From Peterkaempfera podocarpi (lineage in GTDB: Bacteria; Actinomycetota; Actinomycetes; Streptomycetales; Streptomycetaceae): a stretch of 64,000 nt of DNA. Under the pieces are notes generated by a model. That model ran no database searches. It had not been told where the DNA came from and saw nothing but the letters and a program-made list of their open reading frames with translations. Below, in pieces: positions 1 through 11,854 of this stretch (positions are counted from its first letter, which is position 1; every line of letters starts with the position of its first letter). Both the position numbers and the translations under genes were made by a program. The stretch spans positions 3,658,001-3,722,000 of the forward strand of contig NZ_CP162102.1 in assembly GCF_042466665.1 (NCBI RefSeq), given 5' to 3'.

Positions 1-661
1 CGACGGAGAAGGGCTCCTCGGGGTCCTCCTCGGCGATCCGGGAGTGGAAGACCACCTGGAGCAGAACGTCCCCCAGCTCCTCGCGCAGTGACTCCCGATC
101 GCCCTCCTCGATGGCCTCCACCAGCTCAAAGGCCTCTTCGACCAGGTACTTCACCAGCGTGCCATGGGTCTGCTCGGCGTCCCAGGGGCAGCCGCCGGGC
201 GAGCGCAGCCGGTCCATCACGGCCACCAGGTCGAGCAGCCGCGCCCCGGGCAGGTCATAGGAGCCGGGGAGCAGTTCGATCTCGGGGACCGGGTCGAGGC
301 CTCCCTCGACGGCCAGCCGGGCAAGGGCGTCGGTGAGGCCGGGGTCCCCGTCGGCGCCGCCGATCCAGACCAGGGTGCGGCCGGGGACGGCGGCGGCCTC
401 GGCGAGGCTGCGGGCCAGGGACGGCACGGTCGGCGCGGAGTGCTGCTCGACCTGTACGCCCGCCTGCCGTACGGCGGGCAGCTGCGGATGGCCGGGATCG
501 CCCACCAGGACCAGGTCGGCGCCGCGCAGGGTCTCCCAGGCAGGCCAGGAGAGCAGTCCGGGGGCGACCCGGTGGGTGGTGGTCAGCAGGACGAGGCGGC
601 CGGCCGGTGCGGACGCGGGTTCGGGCCGGGGCTGCTGCGGGTGCTCACTGATCGATGCCAC
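1..661 (-). CDS. mazG: MazG nucleoside triphosphate pyrophosphohydrolase, 3' end outside window
   Basis: The 220 visible codons run off the left edge, so the C-terminus is missing. An N-terminal extension of about 130 residues typical of actinobacterial MazG (GRLVLLTTTHRVAPGLL onward) precedes the MazG fold, recognised by GCPWDAEQTHGTLVKYLVEE and the metal-binding EExxE helix and its partner (EEAFELVEAI, EELGDVLLQVVFH). The family hydrolyses NTPs to NMP plus pyrophosphate and clears damaged nucleotides in the cytoplasm. GTG at 661 is preferred; an ATG at 666 is in another frame. It is followed on the right by a small membrane gene and a SurA-like lipoprotein, the usual Streptomyces order. Confidence 0.9.
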   Translation of the reverse strand, partial: MASISEHPQQPRPEPASAPAGRLVLLTTTHRVAPGLLSWPAWETLRGADLVLVGDPGHPQLPAVRQAGVQVEQHSAPTVPSLARSLAEAAAVPGRTLVWIGGADGDPGLTDALARLAVEGGLDPVPEIELLPGSYDLPGARLLDLVAVMDRLRSPGGCPWDAEQTHGTLVKYLVEEAFELVEAIEEGDRESLREELGDVLLQVVFHSRIAEEDPEEPFSV

Positions 662-726
662 GGCATGAACCTACCGCCCTCCGGTGCCGGGGCCCCGGCG
701 GGTCGTCAGGGGTGACGCGCCCGGGC

Positions 727-993
727 TCAGTGCGCCGGGCCGCCCGGCTGCCGGCCGCGGTCCCCGCCGGTGTGCTCCTCGGGGTGCTGCTCCTGCTGCC
801 GCTGGTCCCGGGTTCCCCAGGACTCGCTGCCCGGGCCGTGCGACACCGGCGGCGGCGGCTCGTCCTGCTTGCGCCGGTAGCCGACGATGAAGGCCGCGAC
901 CAGCGCCACGACGAGCAGGACACCGATCACGACGACCACGACCACGGCGGGCGTCACATCGCTGACCACTACTGCTTCCACTGGCATCCGCAT
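727..993 (-). CDS. small single-pass membrane protein
   Basis: This 88-residue protein has one hydrophobic helix at residues 13-41 (valine-rich, ending AAFIVGYRRK) followed by a hydrophilic, Pro/Glu/Gly-rich cytoplasmic tail. It looks like the short DUF6479-type membrane proteins of Streptomyces, but the assignment rests on composition only. Two ATGs (993 and 987) could start it. It lies between mazG and the SurA-like gene on the same strand. No catalytic motif is visible and its function is unknown. Confidence 0.55.
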   Translation of the reverse strand: MRMPVEAVVVSDVTPAVVVVVVIGVLLVVALVAAFIVGYRRKQDEPPPPVSHGPGSESWGTRDQRQQEQHPEEHTGGDRGRQPGGPAH

Positions 994-1066
994 GACCTGC
1001 GCCTACCCGTGCCCCCGCCGTGCACACCGGACGCCACACGCCCGGCGTACACGGCGGGGCCGCCGG

Positions 1067-1726
1067 TCAGGAGGCCTTGGTGCTCCCGGTGCGCAGCCAG
1101 TTGTCGGCGTCGTCGGAGAACGTGACCTTCTGCGGGTCCCAGGTGCCGTACCGGGGGTTGATCTCCACCTTGAGGTCCTTGGCCGCATCGGCCAGCGTCT
1201 TGCGGAGCGCCTCGCTGCCCTGCTCGGTGTTGGGGTCGGCACCAGTGAGGGCGGCGAGCTTCTGCATGCCCAGCACCCGCCGGTAGAAGTCGTCCGTGGC
1301 GGAGGGGGCGACGCCCTTCTGCTCCAGCAGGGCGCGCGTGAGTGCCGTCTCGCCGCCCAGCTGGCCGGCGTCGGAGGCATGCGCCTGCTGGACCTCCTCG
1401 GCGCTGACCGAGAGCTGGTGCTCGGCCAGGGCGTGGGAGACCAGGTCCGAGAGGATCATGTCGCGCACCGTGTTGCGGACCAGCCCGCCGTTCTCCGCCT
1501 GGGCCTGGCCCTGGCTCTCGTCGGCGACCGCGTCGCGGAAGGCGGTCACCCGCGCCTCCACGGCGGAGGTGGTGATCCGGTGGTCACCGACGACGGCGGC
1601 GGCACCGGGGTGCGCGGTGGATCCGCAGGCCGTGAGCGCGGCTGCGGCGAGCACCGCCCCGGCGACGGCTGCGGCCCGCCTGCGGACGGGCGCCGCGGTG
1701 CGGTCGGGGACGGAGTTGCGGATCAC
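1067..1726 (-). CDS. SurA N-terminal-domain lipoprotein
   Basis: The 219-residue product has a lipoprotein signal: Arg-rich n-region, hydrophobic stretch and lipobox LTAC. The mature part resembles the helical N-terminal domain of SurA/PrsA-like peptidyl-prolyl isomerases (VVGDHRITTSAVEARV, then VRDMILSDLVSHALAEH) but has no parvulin catalytic domain, so a holdase-like extracellular chaperone is more likely than an isomerase. GTG at 1726 is chosen because GGGAGG lies 4 bases upstream; an ATG at 1765 would bury the signal peptide. It sits beside mazG, as in other Streptomyces. Confidence 0.85.
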   Translation of the reverse strand: MIRNSVPDRTAAPVRRRAAAVAGAVLAAAALTACGSTAHPGAAAVVGDHRITTSAVEARVTAFRDAVADESQGQAQAENGGLVRNTVRDMILSDLVSHALAEHQLSVSAEEVQQAHASDAGQLGGETALTRALLEQKGVAPSATDDFYRRVLGMQKLAALTGADPNTEQGSEALRKTLADAAKDLKVEINPRYGTWDPQKVTFSDDADNWLRTGSTKAS

Positions 1727-1901
1727 TGAGCCTCCCGGCGGTGGCGTGCTGTGTGTCCCGTGCAATGTCCTGTGCTGTGTGTGCTGCCGGGAGGCAGGAT
1801 AGGGAGGAGCCGGGCGTCATGGCCATGGCTTCGACTGATCAAGGCCGGGCGACCACCCGAAAAGCCCTCATTCCGCCCCCGACCGGCGGGCGCGGACGCC
1901 C

Positions 1902-3601
1902 TCACCAGCCGGACGGCTGCGTCCCGGATGCATAGGGGTTGCCGGGCACCGGGCCTCGCGGGGCCGCCGCCCAGGAGCCGCTGCGCGGGTCGGGCGGCGA
2001 GCCGGCGCCGCCGGGGGCCGGGCTGCCGCGCCGCAGCCAGTCCAGCTCGAACCGCAGCTGCGCCGCCTCACGGTGGTGCGGGCCGTAGCGGCGCTCCTTG
2101 TCGGCCAGCAGCGGCAGCAGCACCTCCTGGGCGCCCCGCAGGTCGCCGTCGGCGGCGAGCAGCTTGCCGATCCGCTCCCGCAGATCGAAGACCCGGTCCT
2201 GGTCTCCCCCGCCGGGCTGCCGCAGTCCGGCCTCGAACAGCGGCAGCAGATACCGGTACTCGGCCAGCGCCGCCGCCGTCTCGCCCAGCTTCTCCAGGCA
2301 GATGGCGGCCTCCCGCCGGCACTCCAGCGCCTCGGGGTCGCCAGGTCCGCGTTCGGCGGCGGCCGACCGGGCCAGCGACTGCCACTCGGGCAGCGCCGTC
2401 CGGTACCGGCGCTCCACCAGCAGGGTGCGGGCGTAGACCCGGCGCAGGGTGTGCACCATCGGGGCCTGGTCGCCGTGCTGCCCGCGGGCGTCGGGCAGGA
2501 CCTGGGCCACCAGGTCGACGACCTCGCTGAGCCGGCCCGCGTCCAGGAGTTCCGGCACCCGGCGGCAGGCCTCCGCCAGGTCCGGCGGAGCAGCCGGGCG
2601 GGCGGCGGCCGCGGGCACGGGTCCGGCCCCCGGTGCCGGAGCGCGGGCCGGGAGCACGGGCTGCGGTGCCAGCGGATGGCGGTACGGCCTGGCGGGGTCC
2701 GGCAGCGCTCCGTACGGGCGGAGCGCCGCAGCGGGGTCGGACTCGGCGGGCGGCAGCAGCGGCAGCAGCCGCCGGTAGACCTCCTGGGCGTCGGCGGGGC
2801 GGTCCTTGGGCTGCTTGGCCAGCAGGGCCAGCACCAGGTCCTCCAGCGCGGCCGGGACGTCCGGGCGCAGCGTCCGCAGCGGCACCGGCGGCTCGTCGGC
2901 GTGCCGCTGCATCACGCCTAGCGCGGTGGGTGCACGGAACGGGGGCTCTCCGGCGACCATCTCATGCAGCAGGCAGCCCAGCGCATAGAGGTCGCTGCGG
3001 GGGTCCACGGTGGTGGAAAGGGCCTGTTCGGGAGCCATGTACGGGGGGCTGCCGACCACCCCGCCGGTGCGGGTGATCCTGGTCGCCCCGGTCTCCAGGA
3101 CGGCGGCGATGCCGAGATCCAGCACTACCACGCGGCCGTCCTCACGGACCATCACATTGCTTGGCTTGAGGTCCCGGTGGACCACCGGGACGGCGTGCAC
3201 GGCAGCGAGTGCCCCGCAGATCTGCGCGGCCACCGCGGCTGCCCGGGCGACCGGGAGCGGGCCCTCCTCGGCGATCAGGTCGGCGAGGCTCAGGCCGGGT
3301 ACCCGCTGCATCACCAGGTAGATCTCCTCGCCGTCCTCCCCCGCGTCATAGACGGTGACCAGGCCCGGGTGGTCGAAGCCGGCGGTCACCCGGCACTCCC
3401 TGCGGAACCGCCGGCGCAGTTCGGAGCGGCCGGTCTCGGAGCCGTCGCCGGCGGCCAGGGCCAGGTCGGTGCGGAGCAGCTTCACCGCGACCCGGCGGTC
3501 CAGCTGCTCGTCGTAGGCGGTCACACCTGGCCCATGCCACCGTGGCCGATCTTGTCGGCGAGGCGGTAGCGGCCGCCGACCAGCCGCTCACGGGCTGTCA
3601 C
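1902..3601 (-). pseudogene. Ser/Thr protein kinase with C-terminal TPR-like region, split by an apparent 1-base frameshift
   Basis: The gene starts at GTG 3601, overlapping the stop of the upstream membrane gene by GTGA, and reads ERLVGGRYRLADKIGHGGMG, the first strands and glycine loop of a Hanks-type kinase, then meets TGA at 3523-3521. The rest of the kinase continues in another frame from 3524 (AYDEQLDRRVAVKLLR) for 540 codons: catalytic Lys in VAVK, HRDLKPSN loop, DLG in place of DFG, SPPYMAPEQ. A Pro/Ala linker and a helical TPR-like C-terminal third follow. Intact homologues read GGMGQVW-AYDE, so one missing base in the Trp codon explains the break. Either the gene is inactivated or the assembly has an indel. 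The fragment starting at 3524 would lack the ATP-binding loop. Confidence 0.8.
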
Positions 3602-4275
3602 CGGCCGCTTCCCGGCCGGGGGTCGGGGGCTTCGCCGCCGGCCGCCTGGCGGCGCAGCAGCTCTCCGAGCTCGCGCAGCTCGGCCCGGGCGGCCTCGTCC
3701 GGCTGCGCGGCCTGCGGCTGCGGTTGGACCTGGGGCTGGACCTGCGGTTGGGGCTGGACCTGCGGTTGGGGCTGGACCTGCGGTTGGGGCTGGACCTGCG
3801 GTTGGGGCTGCGGCTGGGAGTGCAGATACGGCTGGGGCTGGTACGGCATGGGCTGCTGGTACGGCGCCGGGTATCCATAACCCGCGTACGGCGGCTGGGA
3901 CATGCCCTGCGGCACGGGGGCGGGCTTGCCGTACCACTCCCGCGCACGGTCCATCAGCAGGAAGTGCACAGGGCCGAGCAGACAGCCGACGCCCAGCGCG
4001 GTCATGCCCACCGCATCGCCCGCGTTGTACGGCCGGCCGGGATCCGCAGCCAGCTGGGTGGCGACCACCAGGGCCGCCGAGACCCCGGCGAAGAAGACCA
4101 CCCCTGCCCAGTCCCGTGCCCGCCTGCGGCGGACGGCCAGATAGACGGCGGGAGCGAAGGCCAGCATCGAGCAGGAGAGCAGCGGAACCAGGGCCCAGAG
4201 CACCTTGACCACCGGCCGCGAGGGCCCGGGAGCGGCGGGGGGCAACGGGGGCGTAGCGGGCTGCCGGCCGTACAT
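3598..4275 (-). CDS. membrane protein with Q/P repeat tail
   Basis: The 225-residue protein has three or four hydrophobic helices in its first half (around VVKVLWALVPLLSCSMLAFA, GVVFFAGVSAALVVATQLAA and MTALGVGCLLGPVHFLLMD). A cytoplasmic-type tail of Pro/Tyr/Gln-rich sequence follows, then several copies of the hexapeptide QPQVQP and a final Ala/Glu/Leu helix. Start ATG 4275 has AGGAG five bases upstream. Its stop overlaps the kinase start by 4 bases, so the two are co-transcribed and probably translationally coupled. No enzymatic motif is visible; a membrane partner or substrate of the adjacent kinase is an inference from position only. Confidence 0.75.
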   Translation of the reverse strand: MYGRQPATPPLPPAAPGPSRPVVKVLWALVPLLSCSMLAFAPAVYLAVRRRRARDWAGVVFFAGVSAALVVATQLAADPGRPYNAGDAVGMTALGVGCLLGPVHFLLMDRAREWYGKPAPVPQGMSQPPYAGYGYPAPYQQPMPYQPQPYLHSQPQPQPQVQPQPQVQPQPQVQPQPQVQPQVQPQPQAAQPDEAARAELRELGELLRRQAAGGEAPDPRPGSGR

Positions 4276-4416
4276 GGCTGCTCCTGGACGGGACGGTCGG
4301 GATGGCTGAGCAGATGCCGCGATCACCGTATCGCCCCGGACCGACGGCCACCCCTGCCCCCGGGCAGCCGAAGCCAACCCGAGACAACGTGAACGCCAGA
4401 TGCATCGTGAATCGTG

Positions 4417-4445
4417 TTGACCTAGTTCACAGCTTCTGCTGTCAT
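4417..4445 (+). promoter_or_regulatory. candidate vegetative promoter for the DUF4352 lipoprotein
   Basis: TTGACC at 4417-4422 and TGTCAT at 4440-4445 are separated by 17 bases, a good match to a principal-sigma promoter. The expected transcript start lies about 40 bases before the ATG at 4494. The 218-base divergent gap also carries the upstream signals of the membrane-kinase pair on the other strand. Confidence 0.45.
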
Positions 4446-4493
4446 TGACTCACCGAACGAACTGAACCCAACGTCACAAACGGGGAGACACCC

Positions 4494-5087
4494 ATGTCCC
4501 GCACCATCCGCACCGCCGCCGTCCTGCTCTCCGCCGCACTGGTCGCCGCCGGGGCCACCGCCTGCAGCTCCACTGCCGGCAGCTCCGTCGCCACCGCGCC
4601 CAAGGCGGGCGCCGCAGCCGGGGGTGACGCCACGTCGTCCGCGCCGAAGAAGGACCAGCAGCCGCAGAAGAAGGCCGACGCCAAGGTCGGCGACACCATC
4701 TCCCTCAAGGGCATGGACACCAAGGCCGACGTCACCGTGCTGAAGGTGGTCGACAACCCCAAGGGAGCCGACGAGTTCACCACCCCGGAGAGCGGCAAGC
4801 GCTTTGTCTCCGTGCAGTTCCGGATCAGGAACACGGGCAGCAAGGCCTACAACGACACCCCCTCCAACGGCGCCAAGATCCTCGACACCGAGGGCCAGGG
4901 CTTCGACTCCTCGCTCTCCGACACCGCCGCGGGCCCCGCGTTCCCCGCGGATGTGACCATCGCCCCCGGCGGCACGGCCAAGGGGTTCATCACCTTCGAG
5001 GTGCCCAAGGCGGCCAAGCTGGACAAGCTGCAGTTCGGGCTGGACAGCGGCTTCGCCGACCAGACCGGCCAGTGGAACCTGCGCTGA
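4494..5087 (+). CDS. secreted lipoprotein with DUF4352-type domain
   Basis: This 197-residue protein has a lipoprotein signal ending in lipobox ATAC at about residue 24 (followed by SSTAGSS), a Lys/Gln-rich linker, and a beta-sandwich domain from residue 65 onward. That domain carries features of DUF4352 (MPT63-like immunoglobulin fold): VGDTISLKG, RFVSVQFRIRNTGSKAYND, APGGTAKGFITFEVPK. It would be anchored on the outer face of the membrane; no enzymatic role is known for the fold. GGGGAG stands 7 bases before the ATG. It is monocistronic and convergent with the NUDIX gene 9 bases away. Confidence 0.85.
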   Translation: MSRTIRTAAVLLSAALVAAGATACSSTAGSSVATAPKAGAAAGGDATSSAPKKDQQPQKKADAKVGDTISLKGMDTKADVTVLKVVDNPKGADEFTTPESGKRFVSVQFRIRNTGSKAYNDTPSNGAKILDTEGQGFDSSLSDTAAGPAFPADVTIAPGGTAKGFITFEVPKAAKLDKLQFGLDSGFADQTGQWNLR

Positions 5088-5096
5088 CCCCCGGTC

Positions 5097-5612
5097 TCAG
5101 ACCGGCAGGGCGGCGTGCAGCGGCAGCCAGGTCGCGCCGGGGCAGCGCAGCGGCACCTCGTCCCGCTCGACCCATGCCGCCTCCACGCACTCCGACTCCG
5201 GGTGCGGGCGGGTGGGGGCGCCGCGGCCGTCCAGCCGCACCGTGTAGAACGCCATGAAGGCCCGCTCCGGGTAGCCGTAGCCGGCCGGCGGGTCGGTGAG
5301 CAGGGTGATCCGCTGGCCGCCGAGCAGCACCAGCCGGGCGGCGGGCACCTCGAGACCGGCCTCCTCGGCGAGCTCCCGGGCCGCCGCCGAGCTCGGCGAC
5401 TCGCCGGGGTCCAGATGCCCGCCCGGGACCTCCCAGCCGCGGCCCGGCCGGTCGACCCGGGTCAGCAGCGTCCGGCCGTCGCCGTCCACCGCGAGAACAA
5501 AACCGGTGGTGACCGTGTACCCCTCCGGAATCCCGTCCGAGAGCAGCAGATCCATCCGGTGCGGAGTGTGGATCCAGGGAACGGTCACAGTGCCGATCAC
5601 GGTCGAGGCCAT
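5097..5612 (-). CDS. NUDIX hydrolase
   Basis: The 171-residue cytoplasmic protein contains a complete Nudix box: GGHLDPGESPSSAAARE is followed by LAEEAGL, fitting GX5EX7REUXEEXGU, so the metal-binding glutamates are present. The family cleaves nucleoside diphosphates linked to another moiety; the substrate cannot be read from sequence. ATG 5612 is preferred because GGGAGG lies 8 bases upstream; a longer frame to 5657 lacks such a site. Downstream it converges on the DUF4352 lipoprotein gene. Confidence 0.88.
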   Translation of the reverse strand: MASTVIGTVTVPWIHTPHRMDLLLSDGIPEGYTVTTGFVLAVDGDGRTLLTRVDRPGRGWEVPGGHLDPGESPSSAAARELAEEAGLEVPAARLVLLGGQRITLLTDPPAGYGYPERAFMAFYTVRLDGRGAPTRPHPESECVEAAWVERDEVPLRCPGATWLPLHAALPV

Positions 5613-5660
5613 GGACCGATCCTCCCAGACCAGGACGGCCCGGGGCCTCTGCGACAAGCC

Positions 5661-6503
5661 CTAGCCCGGCGACGCCTCCGACCCGCCGACCTCCCCGAAG
5701 CGGGCCAGGGTCAGTGCCCCCGCCACCGCCACCATGAAGCCCGCCACCGCCGCCGGGCCCATGCCGTGGCGGGTCCCGTCCCCCAGCAGCAGCACGCCCA
5801 GCACCGCCGGCACACCGGTCTCACCCAGCACCATCCCGGCCGTGGCGGTGGTCACCGATCCGCCCCGGACCGCCTCGGTGAGCAGGACGAACGCCGTCGC
5901 GCCGGCACCGAGCAGGGCATACAGGGCCGGGTCGCCCAGCAGCGGCACCACATCCGGCAGGTCCACCCCCGGCAGCACCCGCACCGCCAGCCCCACCACC
6001 CCGAAGCCGAAGCCGCACAGGAGGCCCAGCACACCCGCCCGCAGCGGCCCCCGCAGCCGCCAGGCGGCGGCACCGCACAGAACCAGTACCGCCGCGGCCA
6101 CCAGCAGCCCCCAGTGGAAGCCCGCGCCGGGCCGGCGGTGCCCCTCCCGCCCGGCGGCGGCCCCGAGCAGCGCCAGGCCACCGCACACCGCGGCCACTCC
6201 GGCCCACTCGGCCCGGCCCAGCCGCATCCCCAGCAGCAGCGCCCCGGTGACGGCGGTGACGGCCAGCGCACCGGCCAGCGCCGCCTGCACCACGTACAGC
6301 GGCAGCGACCGCAGCGCCACCAGCTGCGCCACAAAGCCCAACCCGTCCAGCGCCAGGCCGGCGGCGAACGGCGGATTCACCATCGCCCGCAGGGTGCCGC
6401 CGACACCGCCTCGGGTGGTCGCCCGGGCGCCCAGTGCCTGCAGCACCGTCGCCACACCGAAGCAGACGGCCGCCGCCAGCGCCGCCACCAGACCAGGAAT
6501 CAC
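5661..6503 (-). CDS. DMT/EamA-like integral membrane protein
   Basis: The 280-residue protein is almost entirely hydrophobic, with about nine to ten predicted helices separated by short charged loops, as in the 10-TM drug/metabolite transporter superfamily. The halves look duplicated (FGVATVLQALGARATTRGG early; GMVLGETGVPAVLGVLLLGD late). The substrate is unknown. It lies on the same strand as the NUDIX gene but has 48 bases of spacing. Confidence 0.75.
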   Translation of the reverse strand: MIPGLVAALAAAVCFGVATVLQALGARATTRGGVGGTLRAMVNPPFAAGLALDGLGFVAQLVALRSLPLYVVQAALAGALAVTAVTGALLLGMRLGRAEWAGVAAVCGGLALLGAAAGREGHRRPGAGFHWGLLVAAAVLVLCGAAAWRLRGPLRAGVLGLLCGFGFGVVGLAVRVLPGVDLPDVVPLLGDPALYALLGAGATAFVLLTEAVRGGSVTTATAGMVLGETGVPAVLGVLLLGDGTRHGMGPAAVAGFMVAVAGALTLARFGEVGGSEASPG

Positions 6504-6641
6504 CCCACGACCCTAGTCCCGGCCCGCCGCCCGCCCGTTCACCCCCGCGGGGCGACGTCGGTGGGACGGCGGATGAACGATGGGTAAAGCTTCCCTCGCC
6601 GCCCTGTCCGGCCCAGGGTTGGAGCTGCTTGGGTCGTCGCC

Positions 6642-7634
6642 ATGCCCTCCCTGCTGTCCTCCGCTCCCGCCCGCCGCGCGTTGCGCCCGGTCACCGCCCG
6701 CATCGACCGCCGTATCGAGCGGGCCCTGTCACAGCGGGCACGGTCCCAGAAACCCCAGGTCACCCGAGGCGACCTGGCAGCCGTGCAGACGGAGCTGGCC
6801 GAGCTGCGCGCCGAGTCCGGCCGGCTGCGGGAGACCCTCGGCCAGGCCGAACAGCGCCTGTACGCCATGGAGCTGCTGCTCGGCCGGGACGGGCGCGGCG
6901 CCGGCGACCGGCTGCCCCGCAAGTCCCAGATCATGGAGCTGTGCCGGCAGATCACCGAGGTCACCGGCCACACCAAGCCGTACGCCCAGGTGGCGCTGGC
7001 CTACCGCACCCTGGTGGAGCTGGAGCTGAGGGGTGTGGGACGGCTGGCCGGCTCCACCTCGAACATCCTCGGCAAGCTCACCACCACTCCGCTGCTGGCG
7101 CCGCCCGACGGCACCGTGCTGGAGATCGGCACGCTGTACGGGCTCTTCTCCGGCGGCCTGGCCCGCCAACTCGCCCGCCAGGGCATCGAAGCCGATCTGA
7201 CCATCGTCGACCCGCTGGCCGACATCCAGCTCCAGCCCGACCGCGCCCGCTTCGGCAGCGACCCGTCCGGCAGCCCGGTCAGCGAGACCGTCGCCCGCAC
7301 CAACCTGCGGCTGGCGGGCGTCGACCCGGCCAGGCTCCGGCTCCACCGGGGCTTCTCCACCGACCCCGAGGTGCAGAAGGCCGTCTCCGACCGCAGCTAC
7401 GGCGTGGTGATCATCGACGGCGACCACTCCGAGGAGGGCGTCCGCAAGGACCTCGCCTGGGCCGAGGAGATCACCGCTCCGGGCGGCATCGTGGTGATGG
7501 ACGACTACGGCGACGACGGCTGGCCCGGGGTGCAGGCCGCCCTCGACGGCCACCTCGCCGCCGGGGGCAGCCGTCTGGAGCTGCTGGGGACCGTCTCCAC
7601 CAGCGCCTTCCTGCGGGCCCGCGCCGCCGGGTAA
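6642..7634 (+). CDS. class I SAM-dependent methyltransferase with N-terminal coiled coil
   Basis: This 330-residue protein has a basic N-terminus, a coiled coil at about residues 45-90 (LAAVQTELAELRAESGRLRE) and a Rossmann-type methyltransferase domain from about 145. Motif I is VLEIGTLYGLFSGGLA; acidic motif II is TIVDPLAD; a motif VVIIDGDHSEEGVRKDL resembles the Methyltransf_24 / cephalosporin-hydroxylase-like class, ending IVVMDDYGDDGWPGVQAAL. The acceptor substrate is not predictable. It converges with mfd across a strong hairpin. Confidence 0.82.
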   Translation: MPSLLSSAPARRALRPVTARIDRRIERALSQRARSQKPQVTRGDLAAVQTELAELRAESGRLRETLGQAEQRLYAMELLLGRDGRGAGDRLPRKSQIMELCRQITEVTGHTKPYAQVALAYRTLVELELRGVGRLAGSTSNILGKLTTTPLLAPPDGTVLEIGTLYGLFSGGLARQLARQGIEADLTIVDPLADIQLQPDRARFGSDPSGSPVSETVARTNLRLAGVDPARLRLHRGFSTDPEVQKAVSDRSYGVVIIDGDHSEEGVRKDLAWAEEITAPGGIVVMDDYGDDGWPGVQAALDGHLAAGGSRLELLGTVSTSAFLRARAAG

Positions 7635-7651
7635 CCGGCCCCGACAGCAGC

Positions 7652-7684
7652 CCGGCCGGGCCCGCCTCCGCGGGACCCGGCCGG
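7652..7684. terminator. bidirectional terminator between the methyltransferase gene and mfd
   Basis: CCGGCCGGGCCCGC pairs with GCGGGACCCGGCCGG through a CTCC loop with one bulged A. The hairpin fills the gap between two convergent genes. Confidence 0.75.
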
Positions 7685-7690
7685 TCGGCT

Positions 7691-11308
<3,618 letters not shown>

Positions 11309-11854
11309 GGGTTCTTCTTGTCCCGTGCTTCCGGTCAGTGGTGGGGTGTCGGGTCTGTCAGCGGGCTGGTGGGGCGGGTGGCGCCTGCTGGGCGCGCAAC
11401 GAGAACCACCCGGCACGCACTGCGGGCCGGGGGTTCCAGACTACGCCCGGGCCCGCCGGGCCGCCGTCCGGCGGGGGGTACGAGCGGTCCTGCGACGGTA
11501 TGCCGTACTTGGTACAGGCAACGGCCATCCGCTGGTCGCCGTCCGTCCATCGGCGCTGGCAAGCATGGGGCTCGCGCCGCTGCCCGACCGTGGGGGGAGG
11601 ACGGTGGCGCGACGGCCGCCCGACGAGGGCGGGCGGCATGCGCGGGCTGCCGGGTGGGGTGGTCCGCGCGACAGACGGCCGGGGCCGTGCCACCGCGGGG
11701 GTGTCGCGGACCCCGGCCGTCTGCCTCTCCTCACCCGGAGGAGTCCCGCGGCGACGCCTGTACGGAAACGCCTCCGCGCCGCCTTCCGGCTCTCTACGCT
11801 GAATTGTGAAGGCAGCGTGGAGACGACGCTGCCACGAGGGGGGTGGGGACCACG
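11309..11854. other. 546-base divergent intergenic region
   Basis: No gene is supported here. It must hold the promoters of mfd (leftward) and of the nucleotide-sugar dehydrogenase (rightward). The only strong structure is the inverted repeat at 11672-11723, listed separately. Confidence 0.6.
11672..11723. repeat. 13-bp perfect inverted repeat in the dehydrogenase leader
   Basis: CAGACGGCCGGGG (11672-11684) is matched exactly by CCCCGGCCGTCTG (11711-11723) around a 26-base loop. An overlapping alternative pairing exists between GTCCGCG upstream and CGCGGAC inside the loop. It lies about 130 bases before the dehydrogenase start, a position that suits an attenuator or operator, but no function is demonstrated. 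Confidence 0.5.
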
